Assembly: GCA_016169945.1 (NCBI GenBank)
Contig: JADLSH010000395.1
Coordinates: 2,768,501-2,832,500, forward strand
DNA from: Trachythela sp. YZ-2020
Lineage: Eukaryota; Cnidaria; Anthozoa; Malacalcyonacea; Clavulariidae
DNA length: 64,000 nucleotides
Reading direction: 5' to 3'
Below the pieces are notes generated by a model, which ran no database searches, had not been told where the DNA came from, and worked only from the letters and a program-made list of their open reading frames with translations. Position numbers and translations under genes: made by a program. Shown here one piece after another: positions 10,871 through 21,105 of the stretch. Position 1 is the stretch's first letter. Each line of letters starts with the position of its first letter.

Positions 10871-12016
10871 ATGCCTGCAACTCGCCCAAGTACACGTATC
10901 CAGCGCCGAGCTCAGGCGGCAGCAGCACCTAGTGCCTCTTCGCGGCGTCGTCGGGCCACAGCAGCGTCTACAACTGCCACCAGTGCAGCCAGGGTCGATC
11001 CACAGCCTGCCGTGGTTGCTACACCTCCAGCGTCGCAGAACATTACGCCGCCAGACCTCTCGGACGAAGCGATGCAGAGGATTGTCTCGGCGGTTTCACA
11101 GGCAGTGATGGCGTCGTCAACCAACTCTCCCGTCGCCTCCGTCCATGGAACCAGAACGGAGAGAAGTACCTCTAGTTGTAGGGTCAAATACTAGTCATAA
11201 TTTAGCAGATGCTACCACTATGCATGGGCCGGTAGCATGTGCTTTACATAACATAACAGGTGAGACCAACTTTATTAACGTCTCACAGTCAACAGAGTCA
11301 GGCTCCGCAAAATTTTGCTCAATCAGTGTGCCCATCGATGCTAATGTTAGCGCTAAAGTTAAAGCGAAAATATGGGCGCACGAATTTACAGATTTTGGTG
11401 CTTTACTGAGCTCAGGGGCAGGTGATACTCGGTATCACTTGTCTGTGAGCTCTCAAGCCGGTTCCTCGCTCCCTACTTTATCTTTAGAACCGTCACACAA
11501 GCCAAAGTCCATTCCAAATATCGAGGCATGGACGTCGGCTTTTCAAATTTCCGTTGGCGTCTACACTTCAAAATTTCCCTTGGAAGCACCAATACTAATG
11601 AAATACGGTGAGGTAATACGGGATTTGGCCGCACGAGGGGCTGATTTTATGACACGCAATTTCGTCTCTTGCGGCAAAGCAACCCAGCCGAACTACCTTG
11701 GGGTTATACTCACTGGGAACTTTGGATCCGTTCACAAACTTTCGGTAATGCGCGTTTGAGCAAACCTCAAACAAATATGCGCACGAATTCAAACAACAAT
11801 TCGTCCTCTTCTGTCGCCGGACCCTCTGTTCCTAGGGGGTTTTGCCGCAAGTTCCACCGGGGCGCTGAATGTTCAGGGTGTAACTACAAACACAACTGCT
11901 TTAAATGTGGTGTCGTTCACCCGGCTATTCGTTGTAATTTTCGTGGCCAAAAGCTCCCCTCTGGCTCAGCCCCAAGTGTCGCCAAGTCCCGTACTGCCAA
12001 CACCGGTTCTAATTGA
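10871..12016 (+). pseudogene. Ngaro gag-like protein, frameshifted
   Basis: The Ala/Arg-rich N-terminus is in one frame (10,871-11,194), the middle in another (11,145-11,759) and the C-terminal part back in the first (11,669-12,016). The last part carries WELWIRSQ and then a Cys/His cluster (CRKFHRG...C..C...H..CFKCG..HPAIRC) of the kind found at the end of Ngaro gag proteins, expected to bind nucleic acid. Two apparent frame changes argue for decay, though one could be a recoding site. The C-terminal frame overlaps the RT ORF by about 110 nt. Confidence 0.65.
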
Positions 12017-13574
12017 CAATCTTTACCCGTTATTATGTGGATACGATGTTGGATTGGCGTTAAATTTATATAATGGTTTTAAGTTCGGTTTTTCCCTTCA
12101 TTTTGAAGGATCTCGTATATCATTTTTTGGTTCTAATCTCGTTTCCGCGCAACAGAATCCTGAGATAGTTAGTGCTAAACTCTCGAAAGAATTGGCTGTC
12201 GATCGCCTAGCTGGGCCTTTCAACAGTCCACCCTTCCCTGATTTTCGCGTTTCCCCCTTGGGGCTGGTACCTAAAAAAGTCCCTGGGGAATATCGCTTAA
12301 TTCACCATTTGTCTTTTCCAAGTGGTGAATCTGTTAATGACGGCATTGCTCACGAACATTCGACTGTACATTATGCTCGTGTTGATGATGCCGTTAAAAT
12401 GATCAAACAATTAGGGCGCGGCTGTTTCCTGGCAAAAACAGATATAAAGAGCGCATTTCGTATTATCCCAATAAGGCCTTCCGATTACGATCTTGTAGGA
12501 ATGTTTTGGCAAGGGAAGTATTACTATGATCGCGTTATGCCCTTTGGCTGCGCGTCATCTTGTCGCACTTTCGAGATGTTTAGCACTGCTATCGAGTGGG
12601 TTGCTAAGAAACACTTGCAAATCCCACATCTGATCCACATTCTTGACGATTATCTAATGGCGTCATCTACTTATCACCAATGTCGCATTGACCTTGTCCG
12701 TTTCTTATCTCTCTGTAAATATTTAGGCATACCAATCGCACCCGAAAAAACTGTCGGCCCACAAACTATTCTTTCTTTTGCTGGCATTGAATTAGACACT
12801 TTTCGCATGGAAGCCCGTTTACCAGACGACAAGACCGATAAATGCAAATCTCTAATCTCTGGCTTTCTGCGTCGCAAAAAAGTTACTTTGCGTGAAATAC
12901 AATCGTTGACCGGTTTACTTAATTTTGCTTGCTCGGTAGTTGTCCCTGGTCGGGCTTTCTTGCGCCGTCTTATCGATTTGACAAAAGGCATCAAGTTCCC
13001 ACACCACTTCATTCGTCTCACTAAATCGGTTAAGGCCGATCTTGCCATTTGGCGGTCCTTTTTGGACGATTTTAATGGCCGATCGTTTTTTCTCAGTGAT
13101 GTTTGGAACGATTCGTTCAGTTTAAATCTATATACCGATGCTGCTGGTAGTTTGGGCTACGGTGCTATATTTGGCGATGAGTGGTTTTTCGGTGCATGGC
13201 CTCCCAATTGGAGGCAATTAAATATCACGATTTTAGAATTTTACCCAATTGTACTCAGCGTACTTTTATGGGGAGATAAGATGCGAAACCAGCGTATCAC
13301 CTTTTTTACGGATAATGCGGCATTGGTTGATATTATAAATAAAGCCACTTCACGTGATGTGACTGTTATGATATTTGTCCGCCGACTGGTGCTGGCATGT
13401 TTGAAATTTAACATTTTATTCCGCGCTCGCCATGTTCCGGGTGTCAAAAATGTTTTAGCTGACGCTTTATCTCGATTGCAGGTTTCGAAGTTCAAACAGC
13501 TAGCTCCGGTAGGTGTACAATCGTCACCAACGGTCATACCAGCTCAACTACTCCCGTACAACTGGCCGCTATAA
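11907..13574 (+). CDS. Ngaro reverse transcriptase / RNase H
   Basis: A 555-codon open frame. RT fingers and palm are clear: FRVSPLGLVPKK, RLIHHLS, FLAKTDIKSAFR, MPFGCASS, and the catalytic box HILDDYL. RNase H follows with LYTDAAG, a catalytic Glu in ILEFYP, FTDNAALVD, and the closing NVLADALSR. The protein copies element RNA into DNA. The N-terminus overlaps gag in the +1 frame, so the annotated first residues are probably not the true start. It is the best preserved ORF of the element. Confidence 0.88.
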   Translation: MVSFTRLFVVIFVAKSSPLAQPQVSPSPVLPTPVLIDNLYPLLCGYDVGLALNLYNGFKFGFSLHFEGSRISFFGSNLVSAQQNPEIVSAKLSKELAVDRLAGPFNSPPFPDFRVSPLGLVPKKVPGEYRLIHHLSFPSGESVNDGIAHEHSTVHYARVDDAVKMIKQLGRGCFLAKTDIKSAFRIIPIRPSDYDLVGMFWQGKYYYDRVMPFGCASSCRTFEMFSTAIEWVAKKHLQIPHLIHILDDYLMASSTYHQCRIDLVRFLSLCKYLGIPIAPEKTVGPQTILSFAGIELDTFRMEARLPDDKTDKCKSLISGFLRRKKVTLREIQSLTGLLNFACSVVVPGRAFLRRLIDLTKGIKFPHHFIRLTKSVKADLAIWRSFLDDFNGRSFFLSDVWNDSFSLNLYTDAAGSLGYGAIFGDEWFFGAWPPNWRQLNITILEFYPIVLSVLLWGDKMRNQRITFFTDNAALVDIINKATSRDVTVMIFVRRLVLACLKFNILFRARHVPGVKNVLADALSRLQVSKFKQLAPVGVQSSPTVIPAQLLPYNWPL

Positions 13575-13597
13575 CAACTAAATTAGTTCAATCTAGT

Positions 13598-14468
13598 TTG
13601 CAGCCATCGTCGGTCCCTACATATCGCCGGGCCTGGAAACTATATAGCCAATTTTCAAGTGCAGTTTTTCACTCAGCTTTAGTCCCACTGCCTATATCGC
13701 CCGCCAACTTAAGCCTATTTATTTCGTACATGTTCCAACGCAATTATGCGGCCTCGACGGCCAACACGTACGTTTCTGCACTGGGATATTGTCATCGTCT
13801 TGCGGGGGTGAACGACCCAACTAAAGTATTTTGGATTGTTGAAATGTTGAAAGGATATGGTAAGCTTGGGTCACGCTGTCGATATACCCATAACTCTTCC
13901 TATCCTTCGCACCGTCTTACAACAAACTCCAACAATATGTTCGAGCGAGTATCGTGGGTACTTGCTCAAAGCTATGTGCACGACCGCATTTTTTGCCTTT
14001 TTACGAGTTGGGGAAATCACTTGTTGTCCCCGGTCACCGGACGTACTGCAATTGAATCAGGTCGTTCAACCCGTTGATAATGCGGGCAATATCAGCGGTT
14101 TAAAAATAACATTTTTTAATTATAAGCATTCTTACAACCAATCTAATGTCTCGCTCACACTTCAACGACGTTCAGACGTATGCCCAGTGCAGAGCTTGCT
14201 AGACTATTTTGCACATCGTGGTTTGGCTGATGGCCCCCTTTTTCAAACTCGTGACGGGCATGCAATTTCACGCAAAATGTTCACAGACCATTTAGCTATT
14301 ATATTTCGCACGTGCGGTCTCGATGCAAACAAGTACAAAGGCCATAGTTTTCGCATCGGCGCGGCTACTTTTGCTGCCGAATGCGATTTTTCCGATGCCC
14401 AAATACGACTAATGGGTCGTTGGAAATCCGACGCTTTCCGCAGGTATATTCGTGCTCCTAGCCTGTGA
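13598..14468 (+). pseudogene. Ngaro tyrosine recombinase, one frameshift
   Basis: The N-terminal core-binding part (13,598-13,856: PTYRRAWKLY, NTYVSALGYCHR) is in one frame and the catalytic part (13,857-14,468) in the next, split by a single-base shift near 13,860. Catalytic residues are present: Arg in FLRVGEI, His and Arg in GHSFRIGAATFAAE, and Tyr in GRWKSDAFRRYI. This enzyme integrates the circular DNA intermediate by site-specific recombination. The frameshift would disable it unless suppressed. Confidence 0.85.
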
Positions 14469-14896
14469 CTTACATCAGACACTGCGCCTTTTCAGGCTGA
14501 GCTTTTTGGAGGGATTGATTATGGCTGCCCGTTGATAAACATTCCGGACTTAGTACAATTTGTCAGGTCGACGCAAGGGCAAGACCTGATATTATATAGA
14601 AATGTGCGTGTTAAGATACTAGGAATGTACGTATCACTTAATTACTAATTTACGTTCTCTGTGAGGCTAACGCATGGGCAAGGCTCACACAAATGTTCGC
14701 ATTTAGCAGGTTGGCGGTCCCCTGACAGTTTAACGCATGGGCACGAACTGTCAGGTCGCTCACCATGTTTTTGCCTTTATAATGACAGTAATAATCCACG
14801 CACTGATTTTTCTTTATAGGTTTTAACTTCACTACATCTGCTGATCCCTTGTAACGATTGGATGGGGTTTGCCTCCTTTACCCAAGGAGACTTGTG

Positions 14897-15150
14897 GCGT
14901 ATTTATTGACCCACCTTTTCTGTGCGAACTTTTAATAATTAACTTCGGTTAATAATTTGTTATGTTAATAATTATCTCATTGTTTTCAAAAATTAATAAA
15001 TCGGCATGTGCGTTGCGCAAGACGCACATTGCCATAATTATTCCAGTTGCTGTCTGACTTGGTCAATTGCGCAACGTTCGCGCACAGAAAACAGAGCTAA
15101 TCGTTACAAGATATCTTGCAGACCTAGTGTTAAGGAAAGGAAGCGATAAA
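14897..15150 (+). repeat. Ngaro split direct repeat B1
   Basis: 254 bp, almost identical to the interrupted B2 copy (15,464-15,628 plus 17,610-17,697). It contains an inverted motif around TGCGTTGCGCAAGACGCA. Position after the recombinase ORF fits the Ngaro end structure. Confidence 0.85.
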
Positions 15151-15463
15151 GGAATTATTGGCATACCAATAAAGATTTTATTGCTTCCTGCATCTAGTTT
15201 TGTAGATAAGGAGCTATTGTAATGGGACACGTGGGTATTTTCCCCGTAATTAGTAGTCACATGAATGTAATGCGCAGGAAGCGGATAGGAGTGGCGATAT
15301 AATCTACAGCAGTATGTGCATTAGTTCATTCTGCTCTTCAACCTGGTAGCGCAAGGTCAACTCTCTGGCTGAAGTCAATTTATAACCCGCCCTCCTCCCC
15401 GTTTTCTTGACGCAATATTATTGCATATGTACATTAGTTTAGTTATTAATTTCTAAGTGGTGG
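15151..15463 (+). repeat. Ngaro A2 segment between B1 and B2
   Basis: About 313 bp of non-coding DNA between the two B copies. By family structure it should match the left terminal A1; no match exists near 9.5 kb, consistent with loss of the left end. Confidence 0.65.
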
Positions 15464-15628
15464 GCGTATTTATTGACCCACCTTTTCTGTGCGAACTTTT
15501 AATAATTAACTTCGGTTAATAATTTGTTATGTTAATAATTATCTCATTGTTTTCAAAAATTAATAAATCGGCATGTGCGTTGCGCAAGACGCACATTGCC
15601 ATAATTATTCCAGTTGCTGTCTGACTTG
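15464..15628 (+). repeat. Ngaro B2, left part
   Basis: Matches the first 165 bp of B1 and stops exactly where the LINE begins. The rest continues at 17,610-17,697. Confidence 0.85.
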
Positions 15629-17609
15629 ATAGATAGATAGATAGATAGATCAACTTTATTTAAACACATTGGCCTTTTCAGCAAAAGCTGATTTCCAAAA
15701 GGGATGTGTACTTACAAATTATTATTTATATACTAGCTCTAATATTACATACATAACAAATACAATTATATACCTATTTAGACAAAAAATTAACTACTAC
15801 TTTAAGTCGAGATTAAGGTCGAGGAAGATAGCTTTTTACAGAACGAATTATACGATACCGAATTGCGTATCTCTTCAGGTATCTGATTCCATAGTTTAGC
15901 CCCACAATATTGGAAGCTTTTTTTTAAGGATTCCGTTTTTGGTCTTGGAATATAAAACCTTGTTGAAGAACCTCTCAGATTATGGTCATGAATGGTATTC
16001 AGATTTTGGAAAGCTTCGCATAGTCGTTGGGGGGCTAAACCATTAACTGTCTTGTACATGAGCCTGGCGTTCATTTGTGCCCTACGCTCTTCAAGTGTTA
16101 CCCAGCCTAGAGATTTTCGTGCCAAAATAGACTGACCATGTTCATTTTTTAAGTTCATGATCAACCTAGCCGCTCTGTTTTGGAATTTCTGTAGACGTTC
16201 GCTTAGGCCTTTATTAAGTGTATCCCATACTTCACAGCAATAATCAAAATAAGGTTGGATTAAGGCATTATAAACTTTTATCAAAATGTCTTGTTCGACA
16301 TACTCCCTCATTTTAATAGCCCCAATACCTGATGATATTTTACTGCTAATATGGTTAATGTGTTTTTCCCAACTCAAGTTTTCGTCTAATTCAACTCCAA
16401 GAGCTTTGGTATTTTTAACTTTTTTAATCAATTGATTATTTATTTTAACTCCTTGATGGGCATCAATATTACTTATTTTATGTCGTGTTCCAATTACAAC
16501 ATACTCGGTTTTCATTATATTTAGACTTAGTTTATTTGCACAAAGCCATTTCTGAACATTCCTCATGTCTACGCTCGCCCTCTCTTCCGCCTCACTAATT
16601 GTTCTGCCTACTGCCGTTAAGTTAGTATCATCAGCAAACATTCTTGGAGTTGTGCGTTCTAGGCAGCCTGGCAAATCATTTATATACATAATAAATAAGA
16701 GAGGGCCGAGTATACTTCCCTGAGGAATGCCACAAATGATTTCTTTCTCCACCGAGAGTATACTGGCCAATTGACAACTTTGAGTTGTCAAAGATTTAAT
16801 GCTTTCCTTTGGAAACCATACATTTCAAACTTACTTAGCAGTATTTCGTGGTCGACTGTATCGAATGCTTTTTTTAGGTCAAGAAAAATAACTAAGTTAT
16901 ACAGCCCACGGTCCATGTTGGTATACCATTCGTTCGTACAATCCAATAATGTAGTAGTTGTGGAATGATAAGGTCTGAAACCAAATTGGTGTTTTGAGAA
17001 AAGATTATTCTGGTTAAGATACTCATACATTTGATCATACATAATTCTTTCCATAAGTTTACTTACTACAGGAAGGATTGATATCGGTCTATAGTTGTCC
17101 AACATGGACCGCTGACCTTTCTTAAACAATGGAATAACCCTTGCAGCTTTCCAATCAGAAGGAAATTGATCCGAGTCAATTGACATATTAAAAATCTCAG
17201 TAAGAGAAGGTGCAATAACTGGAGCTGCTACTTGTAGAATTTTAGCTGAAATTTTATCCATTCCAGTCGCTTTGGTGGTAGACAAATTAACTAGAAGAGT
17301 GTAAACCAATGTTACACTCACTGGTCGAAATGAGAAACTGTTCTTTGTCTTAGATTTTTGTTGAGTAATAAAATCTCGAAAACTAACGTCATTGTCATTT
17401 GGAATAGACTCAGCAAGCTTTGGGCCAATATTACTAAAATGATCATTAAAAATGTCGACTAATTCGTCGGTCGATGTAACAGTTTTACCTGGAAGTTTAA
17501 TTTCATTAATCGTAGTCTGTTTTCTGTTTCGACCTAATATATCGTTTATTGTTCTCCAAGCATATTTAGGATTCTGTTTATTATTTGTGAATTTGTTTGC
17601 ATAATAATG
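15629..17609 (-). mobile_element. LINE-1 of the window: 5'-truncated CR1/L2-like retrotransposon
   Basis: Antisense insertion into Ngaro B2. The 3' end is a GATA-type microsatellite (15,629-15,650 on the plus strand) preceded by the coding end. The 5' end is cut upstream of the RT domain, so no endonuclease remains. Joining the flanks restores uninterrupted B repeat sequence with no clear target duplication. Clade assignment rests on the RT sequence style and tail only. Confidence 0.82.
15802..17609 (-). pseudogene. LINE reverse transcriptase, frameshifted
   Basis: The N-terminal half (17,609-16,788) has TKATGMDKISAKILQ, FPSDWKAARVIPLFKKG, NYRPISIL and HQFGFRPYHSTTTTLLD, then FLDLKKAFDTVDH. 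The second half (16,791-15,802) has CGIPQGSILGPLLF, the catalytic box MFADDTNL, and a C-terminal AKLWNQIPEEIR block. A frame change with loss of about ten residues separates the halves near 16,790. The protein would perform target-primed reverse transcription. Not functional as it stands. Confidence 0.85.
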
Positions 17610-17697
17610 GTCAATTGCGCAACGTTCGCGCACAGAAAACAGAGCTAATCGTTACAAGATATCTTGCAGACCTAGTGTTAAGGAAAGGAAGCGATAA
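17610..17697 (+). repeat. Ngaro B2, right part (element 3' end)
   Basis: Continues B2 after the LINE and ends in GCGATAA at the element boundary, as B1 does before A2. Confidence 0.85.
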
Positions 17698-17739
17698 AAC
17701 CCTTTAATATTTTATAGCAGAAGTAACACTTCTAGGAAA
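17698..17739. repeat. 42-bp direct repeat, right flank of the Ngaro insertion
   Basis: Identical to 9454-9495. Confidence 0.85.
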
Positions 17740-18460
17740 AAATTTTACTGTTGGCTACTGAATATATTAAAAAAAAGTATTTATTTAATAATACCATCTA
17801 CTTCAACAGAATCATGTCTTCTGTCATCTGTGGCAGTTTCAACTGTACTATTGATGTATTGCTGACATTGTTCTAAAATACTGAGTACATTTCTGGGCGA
17901 CCAGCACTGTTTAACCGAAGATGCCAAACAAGGTCTGGATCCTGAAAAAATAGAACAAAGGAACAAGACTATAGTTGGGTCATTATCATCTAGTTTTAAA
18001 TATATTACTACAAATACACAGGTCTGTGTATCTATATGAAAAGTAGCAATTTTAAGCAAGACAACTAATTTTAATACCTGCATATCTAACAATTCACCAA
18101 TGGCAATGCGCTTGTCTACTTCTTGCTCATTACTGTCGTGGGTTGCTGAACTGTCTCCAGTTAATCGCCTATATGTTTCCCGAAGAATTCCACTCTTGGT
18201 GTTGGTTACAGTTCCAAAAGAATGTATAAATTATCTTCTCATTGCTCTGGTATGGTACAGAGGAATCTCTGTTAGGAGGTTGTCTCTTACTCTGGAACTT
18301 TCATTAAGAAGATCCTTTTCACTGGAATCAGGTGGAGCCTTCCAAAGGAAGTGCAAGTGCATCTTCCCAGCAACATGTGTATGCTTTACACACTTTACAG
18401 GAATAACCAACCCAGGGGCGCACATTCCAAAAAAGTTTGGGGGGGTGTCCATTGTTCAGG
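17740..18460 (-). pseudogene. DDE-transposase-like gene, 5' portion, decayed
   Basis: Minus-strand exons: 18,400-18,078 contains KMHLHFLWKAPP, NLLTEIPLYHTRAMRR, an in-frame TAA, then TKSGILRETYRRLTG and IAIGELLDMQ. A clean intron follows (18,077-17,942; donor CAG|GTATT, acceptor TTTTTTCAG|GATCC), then DPDLVWHLRLNSAGRP and a frame change before the tail near 17,790. It would continue at 9.4 kb if the Ngaro element were absent. The stop and frameshift mark it as a pseudogene. No name can be given to the family. Confidence 0.55.
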
Positions 18461-18655
18461 GACCGACATTTTATATTTGGGTGACAACATCAAAACATGT
18501 ATTACGAGTTAATGTAAAAATATGTCTGGTGCATGCCAGTGGTGTAGAAGGATTGTTAAAAAATAGGGGGCCGGCTTTGAAAAACTTGAGTCTGTAGATC
18601 GTCGGAAATGGAATTTTCAGAGTCTTCTCTACCTCTTTCGTTATACCTCTACCTC
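18461..18655. other. Short stretch without recognised feature
   Basis: A plus-strand frame runs through 18,100-18,594 but is the antisense of the DDE-like exons and then low-information sequence. Nothing else is seen. Confidence 0.5.
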
Positions 18656-18872
18656 ATAAGTGACCTATTTTGATTCCTGCAATTTAATCATGCATTCAAT
18701 GATAATAGTGCTGAGCCAAAACTAATATGCATGCAGAATCTGCTACATGATTGAAAACGTCACTGCAGTCATTGTAAATTGCTGTGCCATCTTACCAATC
18801 ATGCAGTTTTGAAGGACATTAATATATCAATCATGATGCTATTCGACACCAAGGACTGAGGACAATAAATGT
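18656..18872. repeat. Fragment of the duplicated segment (end of copy B)
   Basis: 18,700-18,870 is nearly identical to 3495-3665, and 18,656-18,720 also resembles 41,790-41,870. Confidence 0.75.
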
Positions 18873-18879
18873 TTTTTTT

Positions 18880-19939
18880 TTAGTTAGTAGGCCTTTTCAT
18901 TTTAAACCACCTGAGTAAGAAATTTGGCAAAGAAAGCATCGACCTATATAGAGATGACGGTTTGGCTATTTCTTGAAAGTAAATCAGCACGTTTAGCAGA
19001 TAAAACAAGGAAAGATCTCCACAAAATTTTCGAGCAGTTTGACCTAAAAATTACCGCCGAATCAAATTTACGCATAGTAAACTTTTTATATGTAACTTTC
19101 GACCTAAAGGCTTACCTCGGCGGGCCCTATAGGAAGCCCAATGACGATCCACTATACATAAATATGCACTCTAATCACCCACCGAGCATCACAAGGCAAC
19201 TACCTGCATCAATTAACAAGCGCATCGCACTTCTTTCATCAGATGAGCAAACTTTTCAGGAACCTGCACCCATTTATCAGAACGCACTTAGGCATAGCAA
19301 CTTTAATCATGAACTTAGCTACACTCAGCACACACCGCAACAACAACGCAGGAATAGACAACGCAACATCATTTGGTTCAACCCAACATTTAGCAAGAGT
19401 GTTAGCACAAACATAGGACGTAATTTCCTTAGTCTAATTGACAAACATTTTCCACCGCACCACAAGCTCCATAAAATTTTTAACAGAAATACAGTTAAAG
19501 TAAGTTACAGCTGCATGAACAATGTCAAGTCAGTAATCACTAAACACAATGCACGCATATCTAGGAATAACAAGCCACAGGACAGGGACACTACCAATTG
19601 CAGTTGTAGAGAAAACACCATTTGCCCGCTTCAAAAACAATGCATGACTAGGGACATAGTATACAAAGCAACAGTCACAGTAAGCAACACAAACACGATC
19701 AAAATTACATTGGCATGACTAAATCTTTTCAGCATAAAAAGCATGCAAATGACACGGAACTTTCGAAATATATTAAATGGACATTGAAAGAAAACAAGGA
19801 TTTCAGTATTAATTGGCAAATTTTAAAACATTCTATTTCGTACACGGGAGGATCAAAACGATGCAATTTTTGTTTAGAAGAAATGATTTTGTATTTTGAA
19901 AGAAAAAAACAAGAATTGTTTACTCAACAAAAGAGCTGA
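18880..19939 (+). pseudogene. Penelope-like element, RT C-terminus plus GIY-YIG remnant
   Basis: 5'-truncated just upstream of the RT catalytic box (IDLYRDDGLA, 18,939-18,968, one frame off the main ORF). The ORF 18,924-19,718 holds NFLYVTFDLKAY, GPYRKPNDDP, NHPPSI, IIWFNPTFSKSV, FLSLIDKHFPP and HKIFNRNTVKVSYSC, the usual Penelope order. After a frame change at about 19,710 the nuclease continues with NYIGMTK and ELSKYI, then KRCNFCLEE (to 19,939). The segment with the conserved GIY-YIG arginine is deleted between YIG and ELSKYI. Penelope proteins combine an RT with this nuclease for target-primed insertion. Dead copy. Confidence 0.85.
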
Positions 19940-20049
19940 AATAATTTCACGGTGTCGTCATCGTAACAAATTTCGCGTAAACAACGCAAACAAAGCCATG
20001 AATGCACACATTGTCTCCCGCATACACCCCCACGCTCCGGCAGGAAGCA

Positions 20050-20055
20050 TATAAG
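20050..20055 (+). promoter_or_regulatory. TATA-like box before the Penelope hammerhead
   Basis: TATAAG, 35 nt upstream of the hammerhead core. Transcription would start just before the ribozyme, mirroring the retrozyme units. Confidence 0.4.
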
Positions 20056-20080
20056 TGGTCATTTCATTCGATACTTGTCA

Positions 20081-20121
20081 CTGCCTGATGATTCTTTTAC
20101 AGATGAAACAGCCTGTTGCAA
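20081..20121 (+). ncRNA. Minimal hammerhead ribozyme of the Penelope element
   Basis: Core CTGATGA (20,085-20,091) and GAAA (20,105-20,108) enclose a weak stem II (TCT/AGA with a T-T mismatch at the first position). Stem III is the short ACA...TGT, followed by T17 at 20,117. Stem I begins with TGC/GCA. Penelope elements are known to carry such minimal hammerheads in their pseudo-LTRs. The stem II mismatch suggests decay or dimer-dependent activity. Confidence 0.6.
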
Positions 20122-20209
20122 ACACGTTTTGAGGTAAGCGAAAATCTATAATTTGCTCTAACTATATGTTGTCGAGCACTCTCTGCGTTTCGTAGACCTA
20201 AACCTACAC

Positions 20210-20404
20210 GTATATATAAGACACTTCACGCATGTCTGGATGCGATGTGTCTGAGTATTGTACCACATGCGCTTGGTGAGGGCAAGAGTATGGTGTATAA
20301 ATACGAAGTCACTCGCATCTAGACTGCGTTACAAGCTGCACTGACGAGCCGTTGAACGGCGAAACATACATGTCTGCAGATTTGACTATATATATATATA
20401 TATA
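20210..20404 (+). mobile_element. Retrozyme unit (single, plus strand)
   Basis: Reverse complement of the last part of the 5.8-7.1 kb units: unique region, TATAAATA at 20,296-20,303, hammerhead core from 20,341, then a (TA)n tract. It begins shortly after the Penelope 3' region and has the same orientation. Confidence 0.82.
20335..20380 (+). ncRNA. Hammerhead ribozyme, plus-strand copy
   Basis: Stem I CTGCA/TGCAG, core CTGACGA (20,341-20,347), stem II GCCGT/ACGGC, GAAA (20,361-20,364), stem III ACA...TGT, C17 at 20,374. Predicted cleavage between 20,374 and 20,375. One base differs from the array copies in stem III. Confidence 0.86.
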
Positions 20405-21105
20405 TTTATGCTTTCCACCCCATATCAGACATAACAATCCTTAACGTATCGAAGCTTGAGCGTCGCATTGATTGAGCTCTGTCTACTGGGCTGCATGATA
20501 GACAGTATAATAAATCTGACACATGATTGGGTTAATTTGGCTTGGGGATTAACAATCCCCCAGCCGCTTTATTTTAAATCTTAATAACAGAAATTAATTA
20601 ATTATATATATATTGCACATGCAAGATGTGCTCAAACAGTTTTGCCCAGTAAAGGTGAGGGCAAGATTACGCCATCACTATACATACAAACTAAAAAAAA
20701 CAAAAAAAACTTTAGAAAATTGTATACCACAATATAATGATGTTCACTTCACAGTAGTTCGTGAATGAATTTAACCTTGCAATGGGTGTGTTTATCACCC
20801 CTTCAGCAGGGGTCATCCTAAGGCCTTCCATTTTCCAAAATGGGCAGTTCTACTTGTAAAATGGGTAGTTAAAAATTGAGTTTTGGAGAGAACATGTTGA
20901 ATTCACAAACCCGAAAAGTGTCTAAACATTCAATATTTAATATATTGTTTGAATTGGTCATTATGATAATATATACTTTCAAATACTTTTTACATTTTAA
21001 CAAATTCCTAAAAATTTCTATCGTTGGGATAACCCTGTGACAGTGCTTGAAGCCAGGCTAGCCAGCTTCCCCCTCCATAGGCGGCGGAACGGGGGGGAAG
21101 TAGGG
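20405..21105. other. Non-coding stretch, nothing recognised
   Basis: A+T-rich DNA with a small inverted motif around GGGGATTAACAATCCCC (about 20,534). No gene, repeat family or RNA is apparent. Confidence 0.5.

Larger units (their letters stand above)
9496..17697 (+). mobile_element. Ngaro/DIRS-type tyrosine-recombinase retrotransposon, 5'-truncated, with a nested LINE
   Basis: Plus-strand order is SGNH hydrolase, spacer, gag with zinc knuckle, RT/RNase H, tyrosine recombinase, then split direct repeats B1-A2-B2. This is the Ngaro layout (A1-ORFs-B1-A2-B2), in which integration uses a tyrosine recombinase and no DDE integrase. The A1 left repeat is missing and the sequence starts inside the hydrolase domain, so the left end is truncated. 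Gag and recombinase are frameshifted. A LINE at 15,629-17,609 splits B2. The whole unit interrupts a DDE-like gene and is flanked by a 42-bp duplication. Confidence 0.85.

Noticed and set aside
12674..13048. Minus-strand open frame opposite the Ngaro RT
   Set aside because: Shadow of a strongly coding plus-strand frame; no domain.
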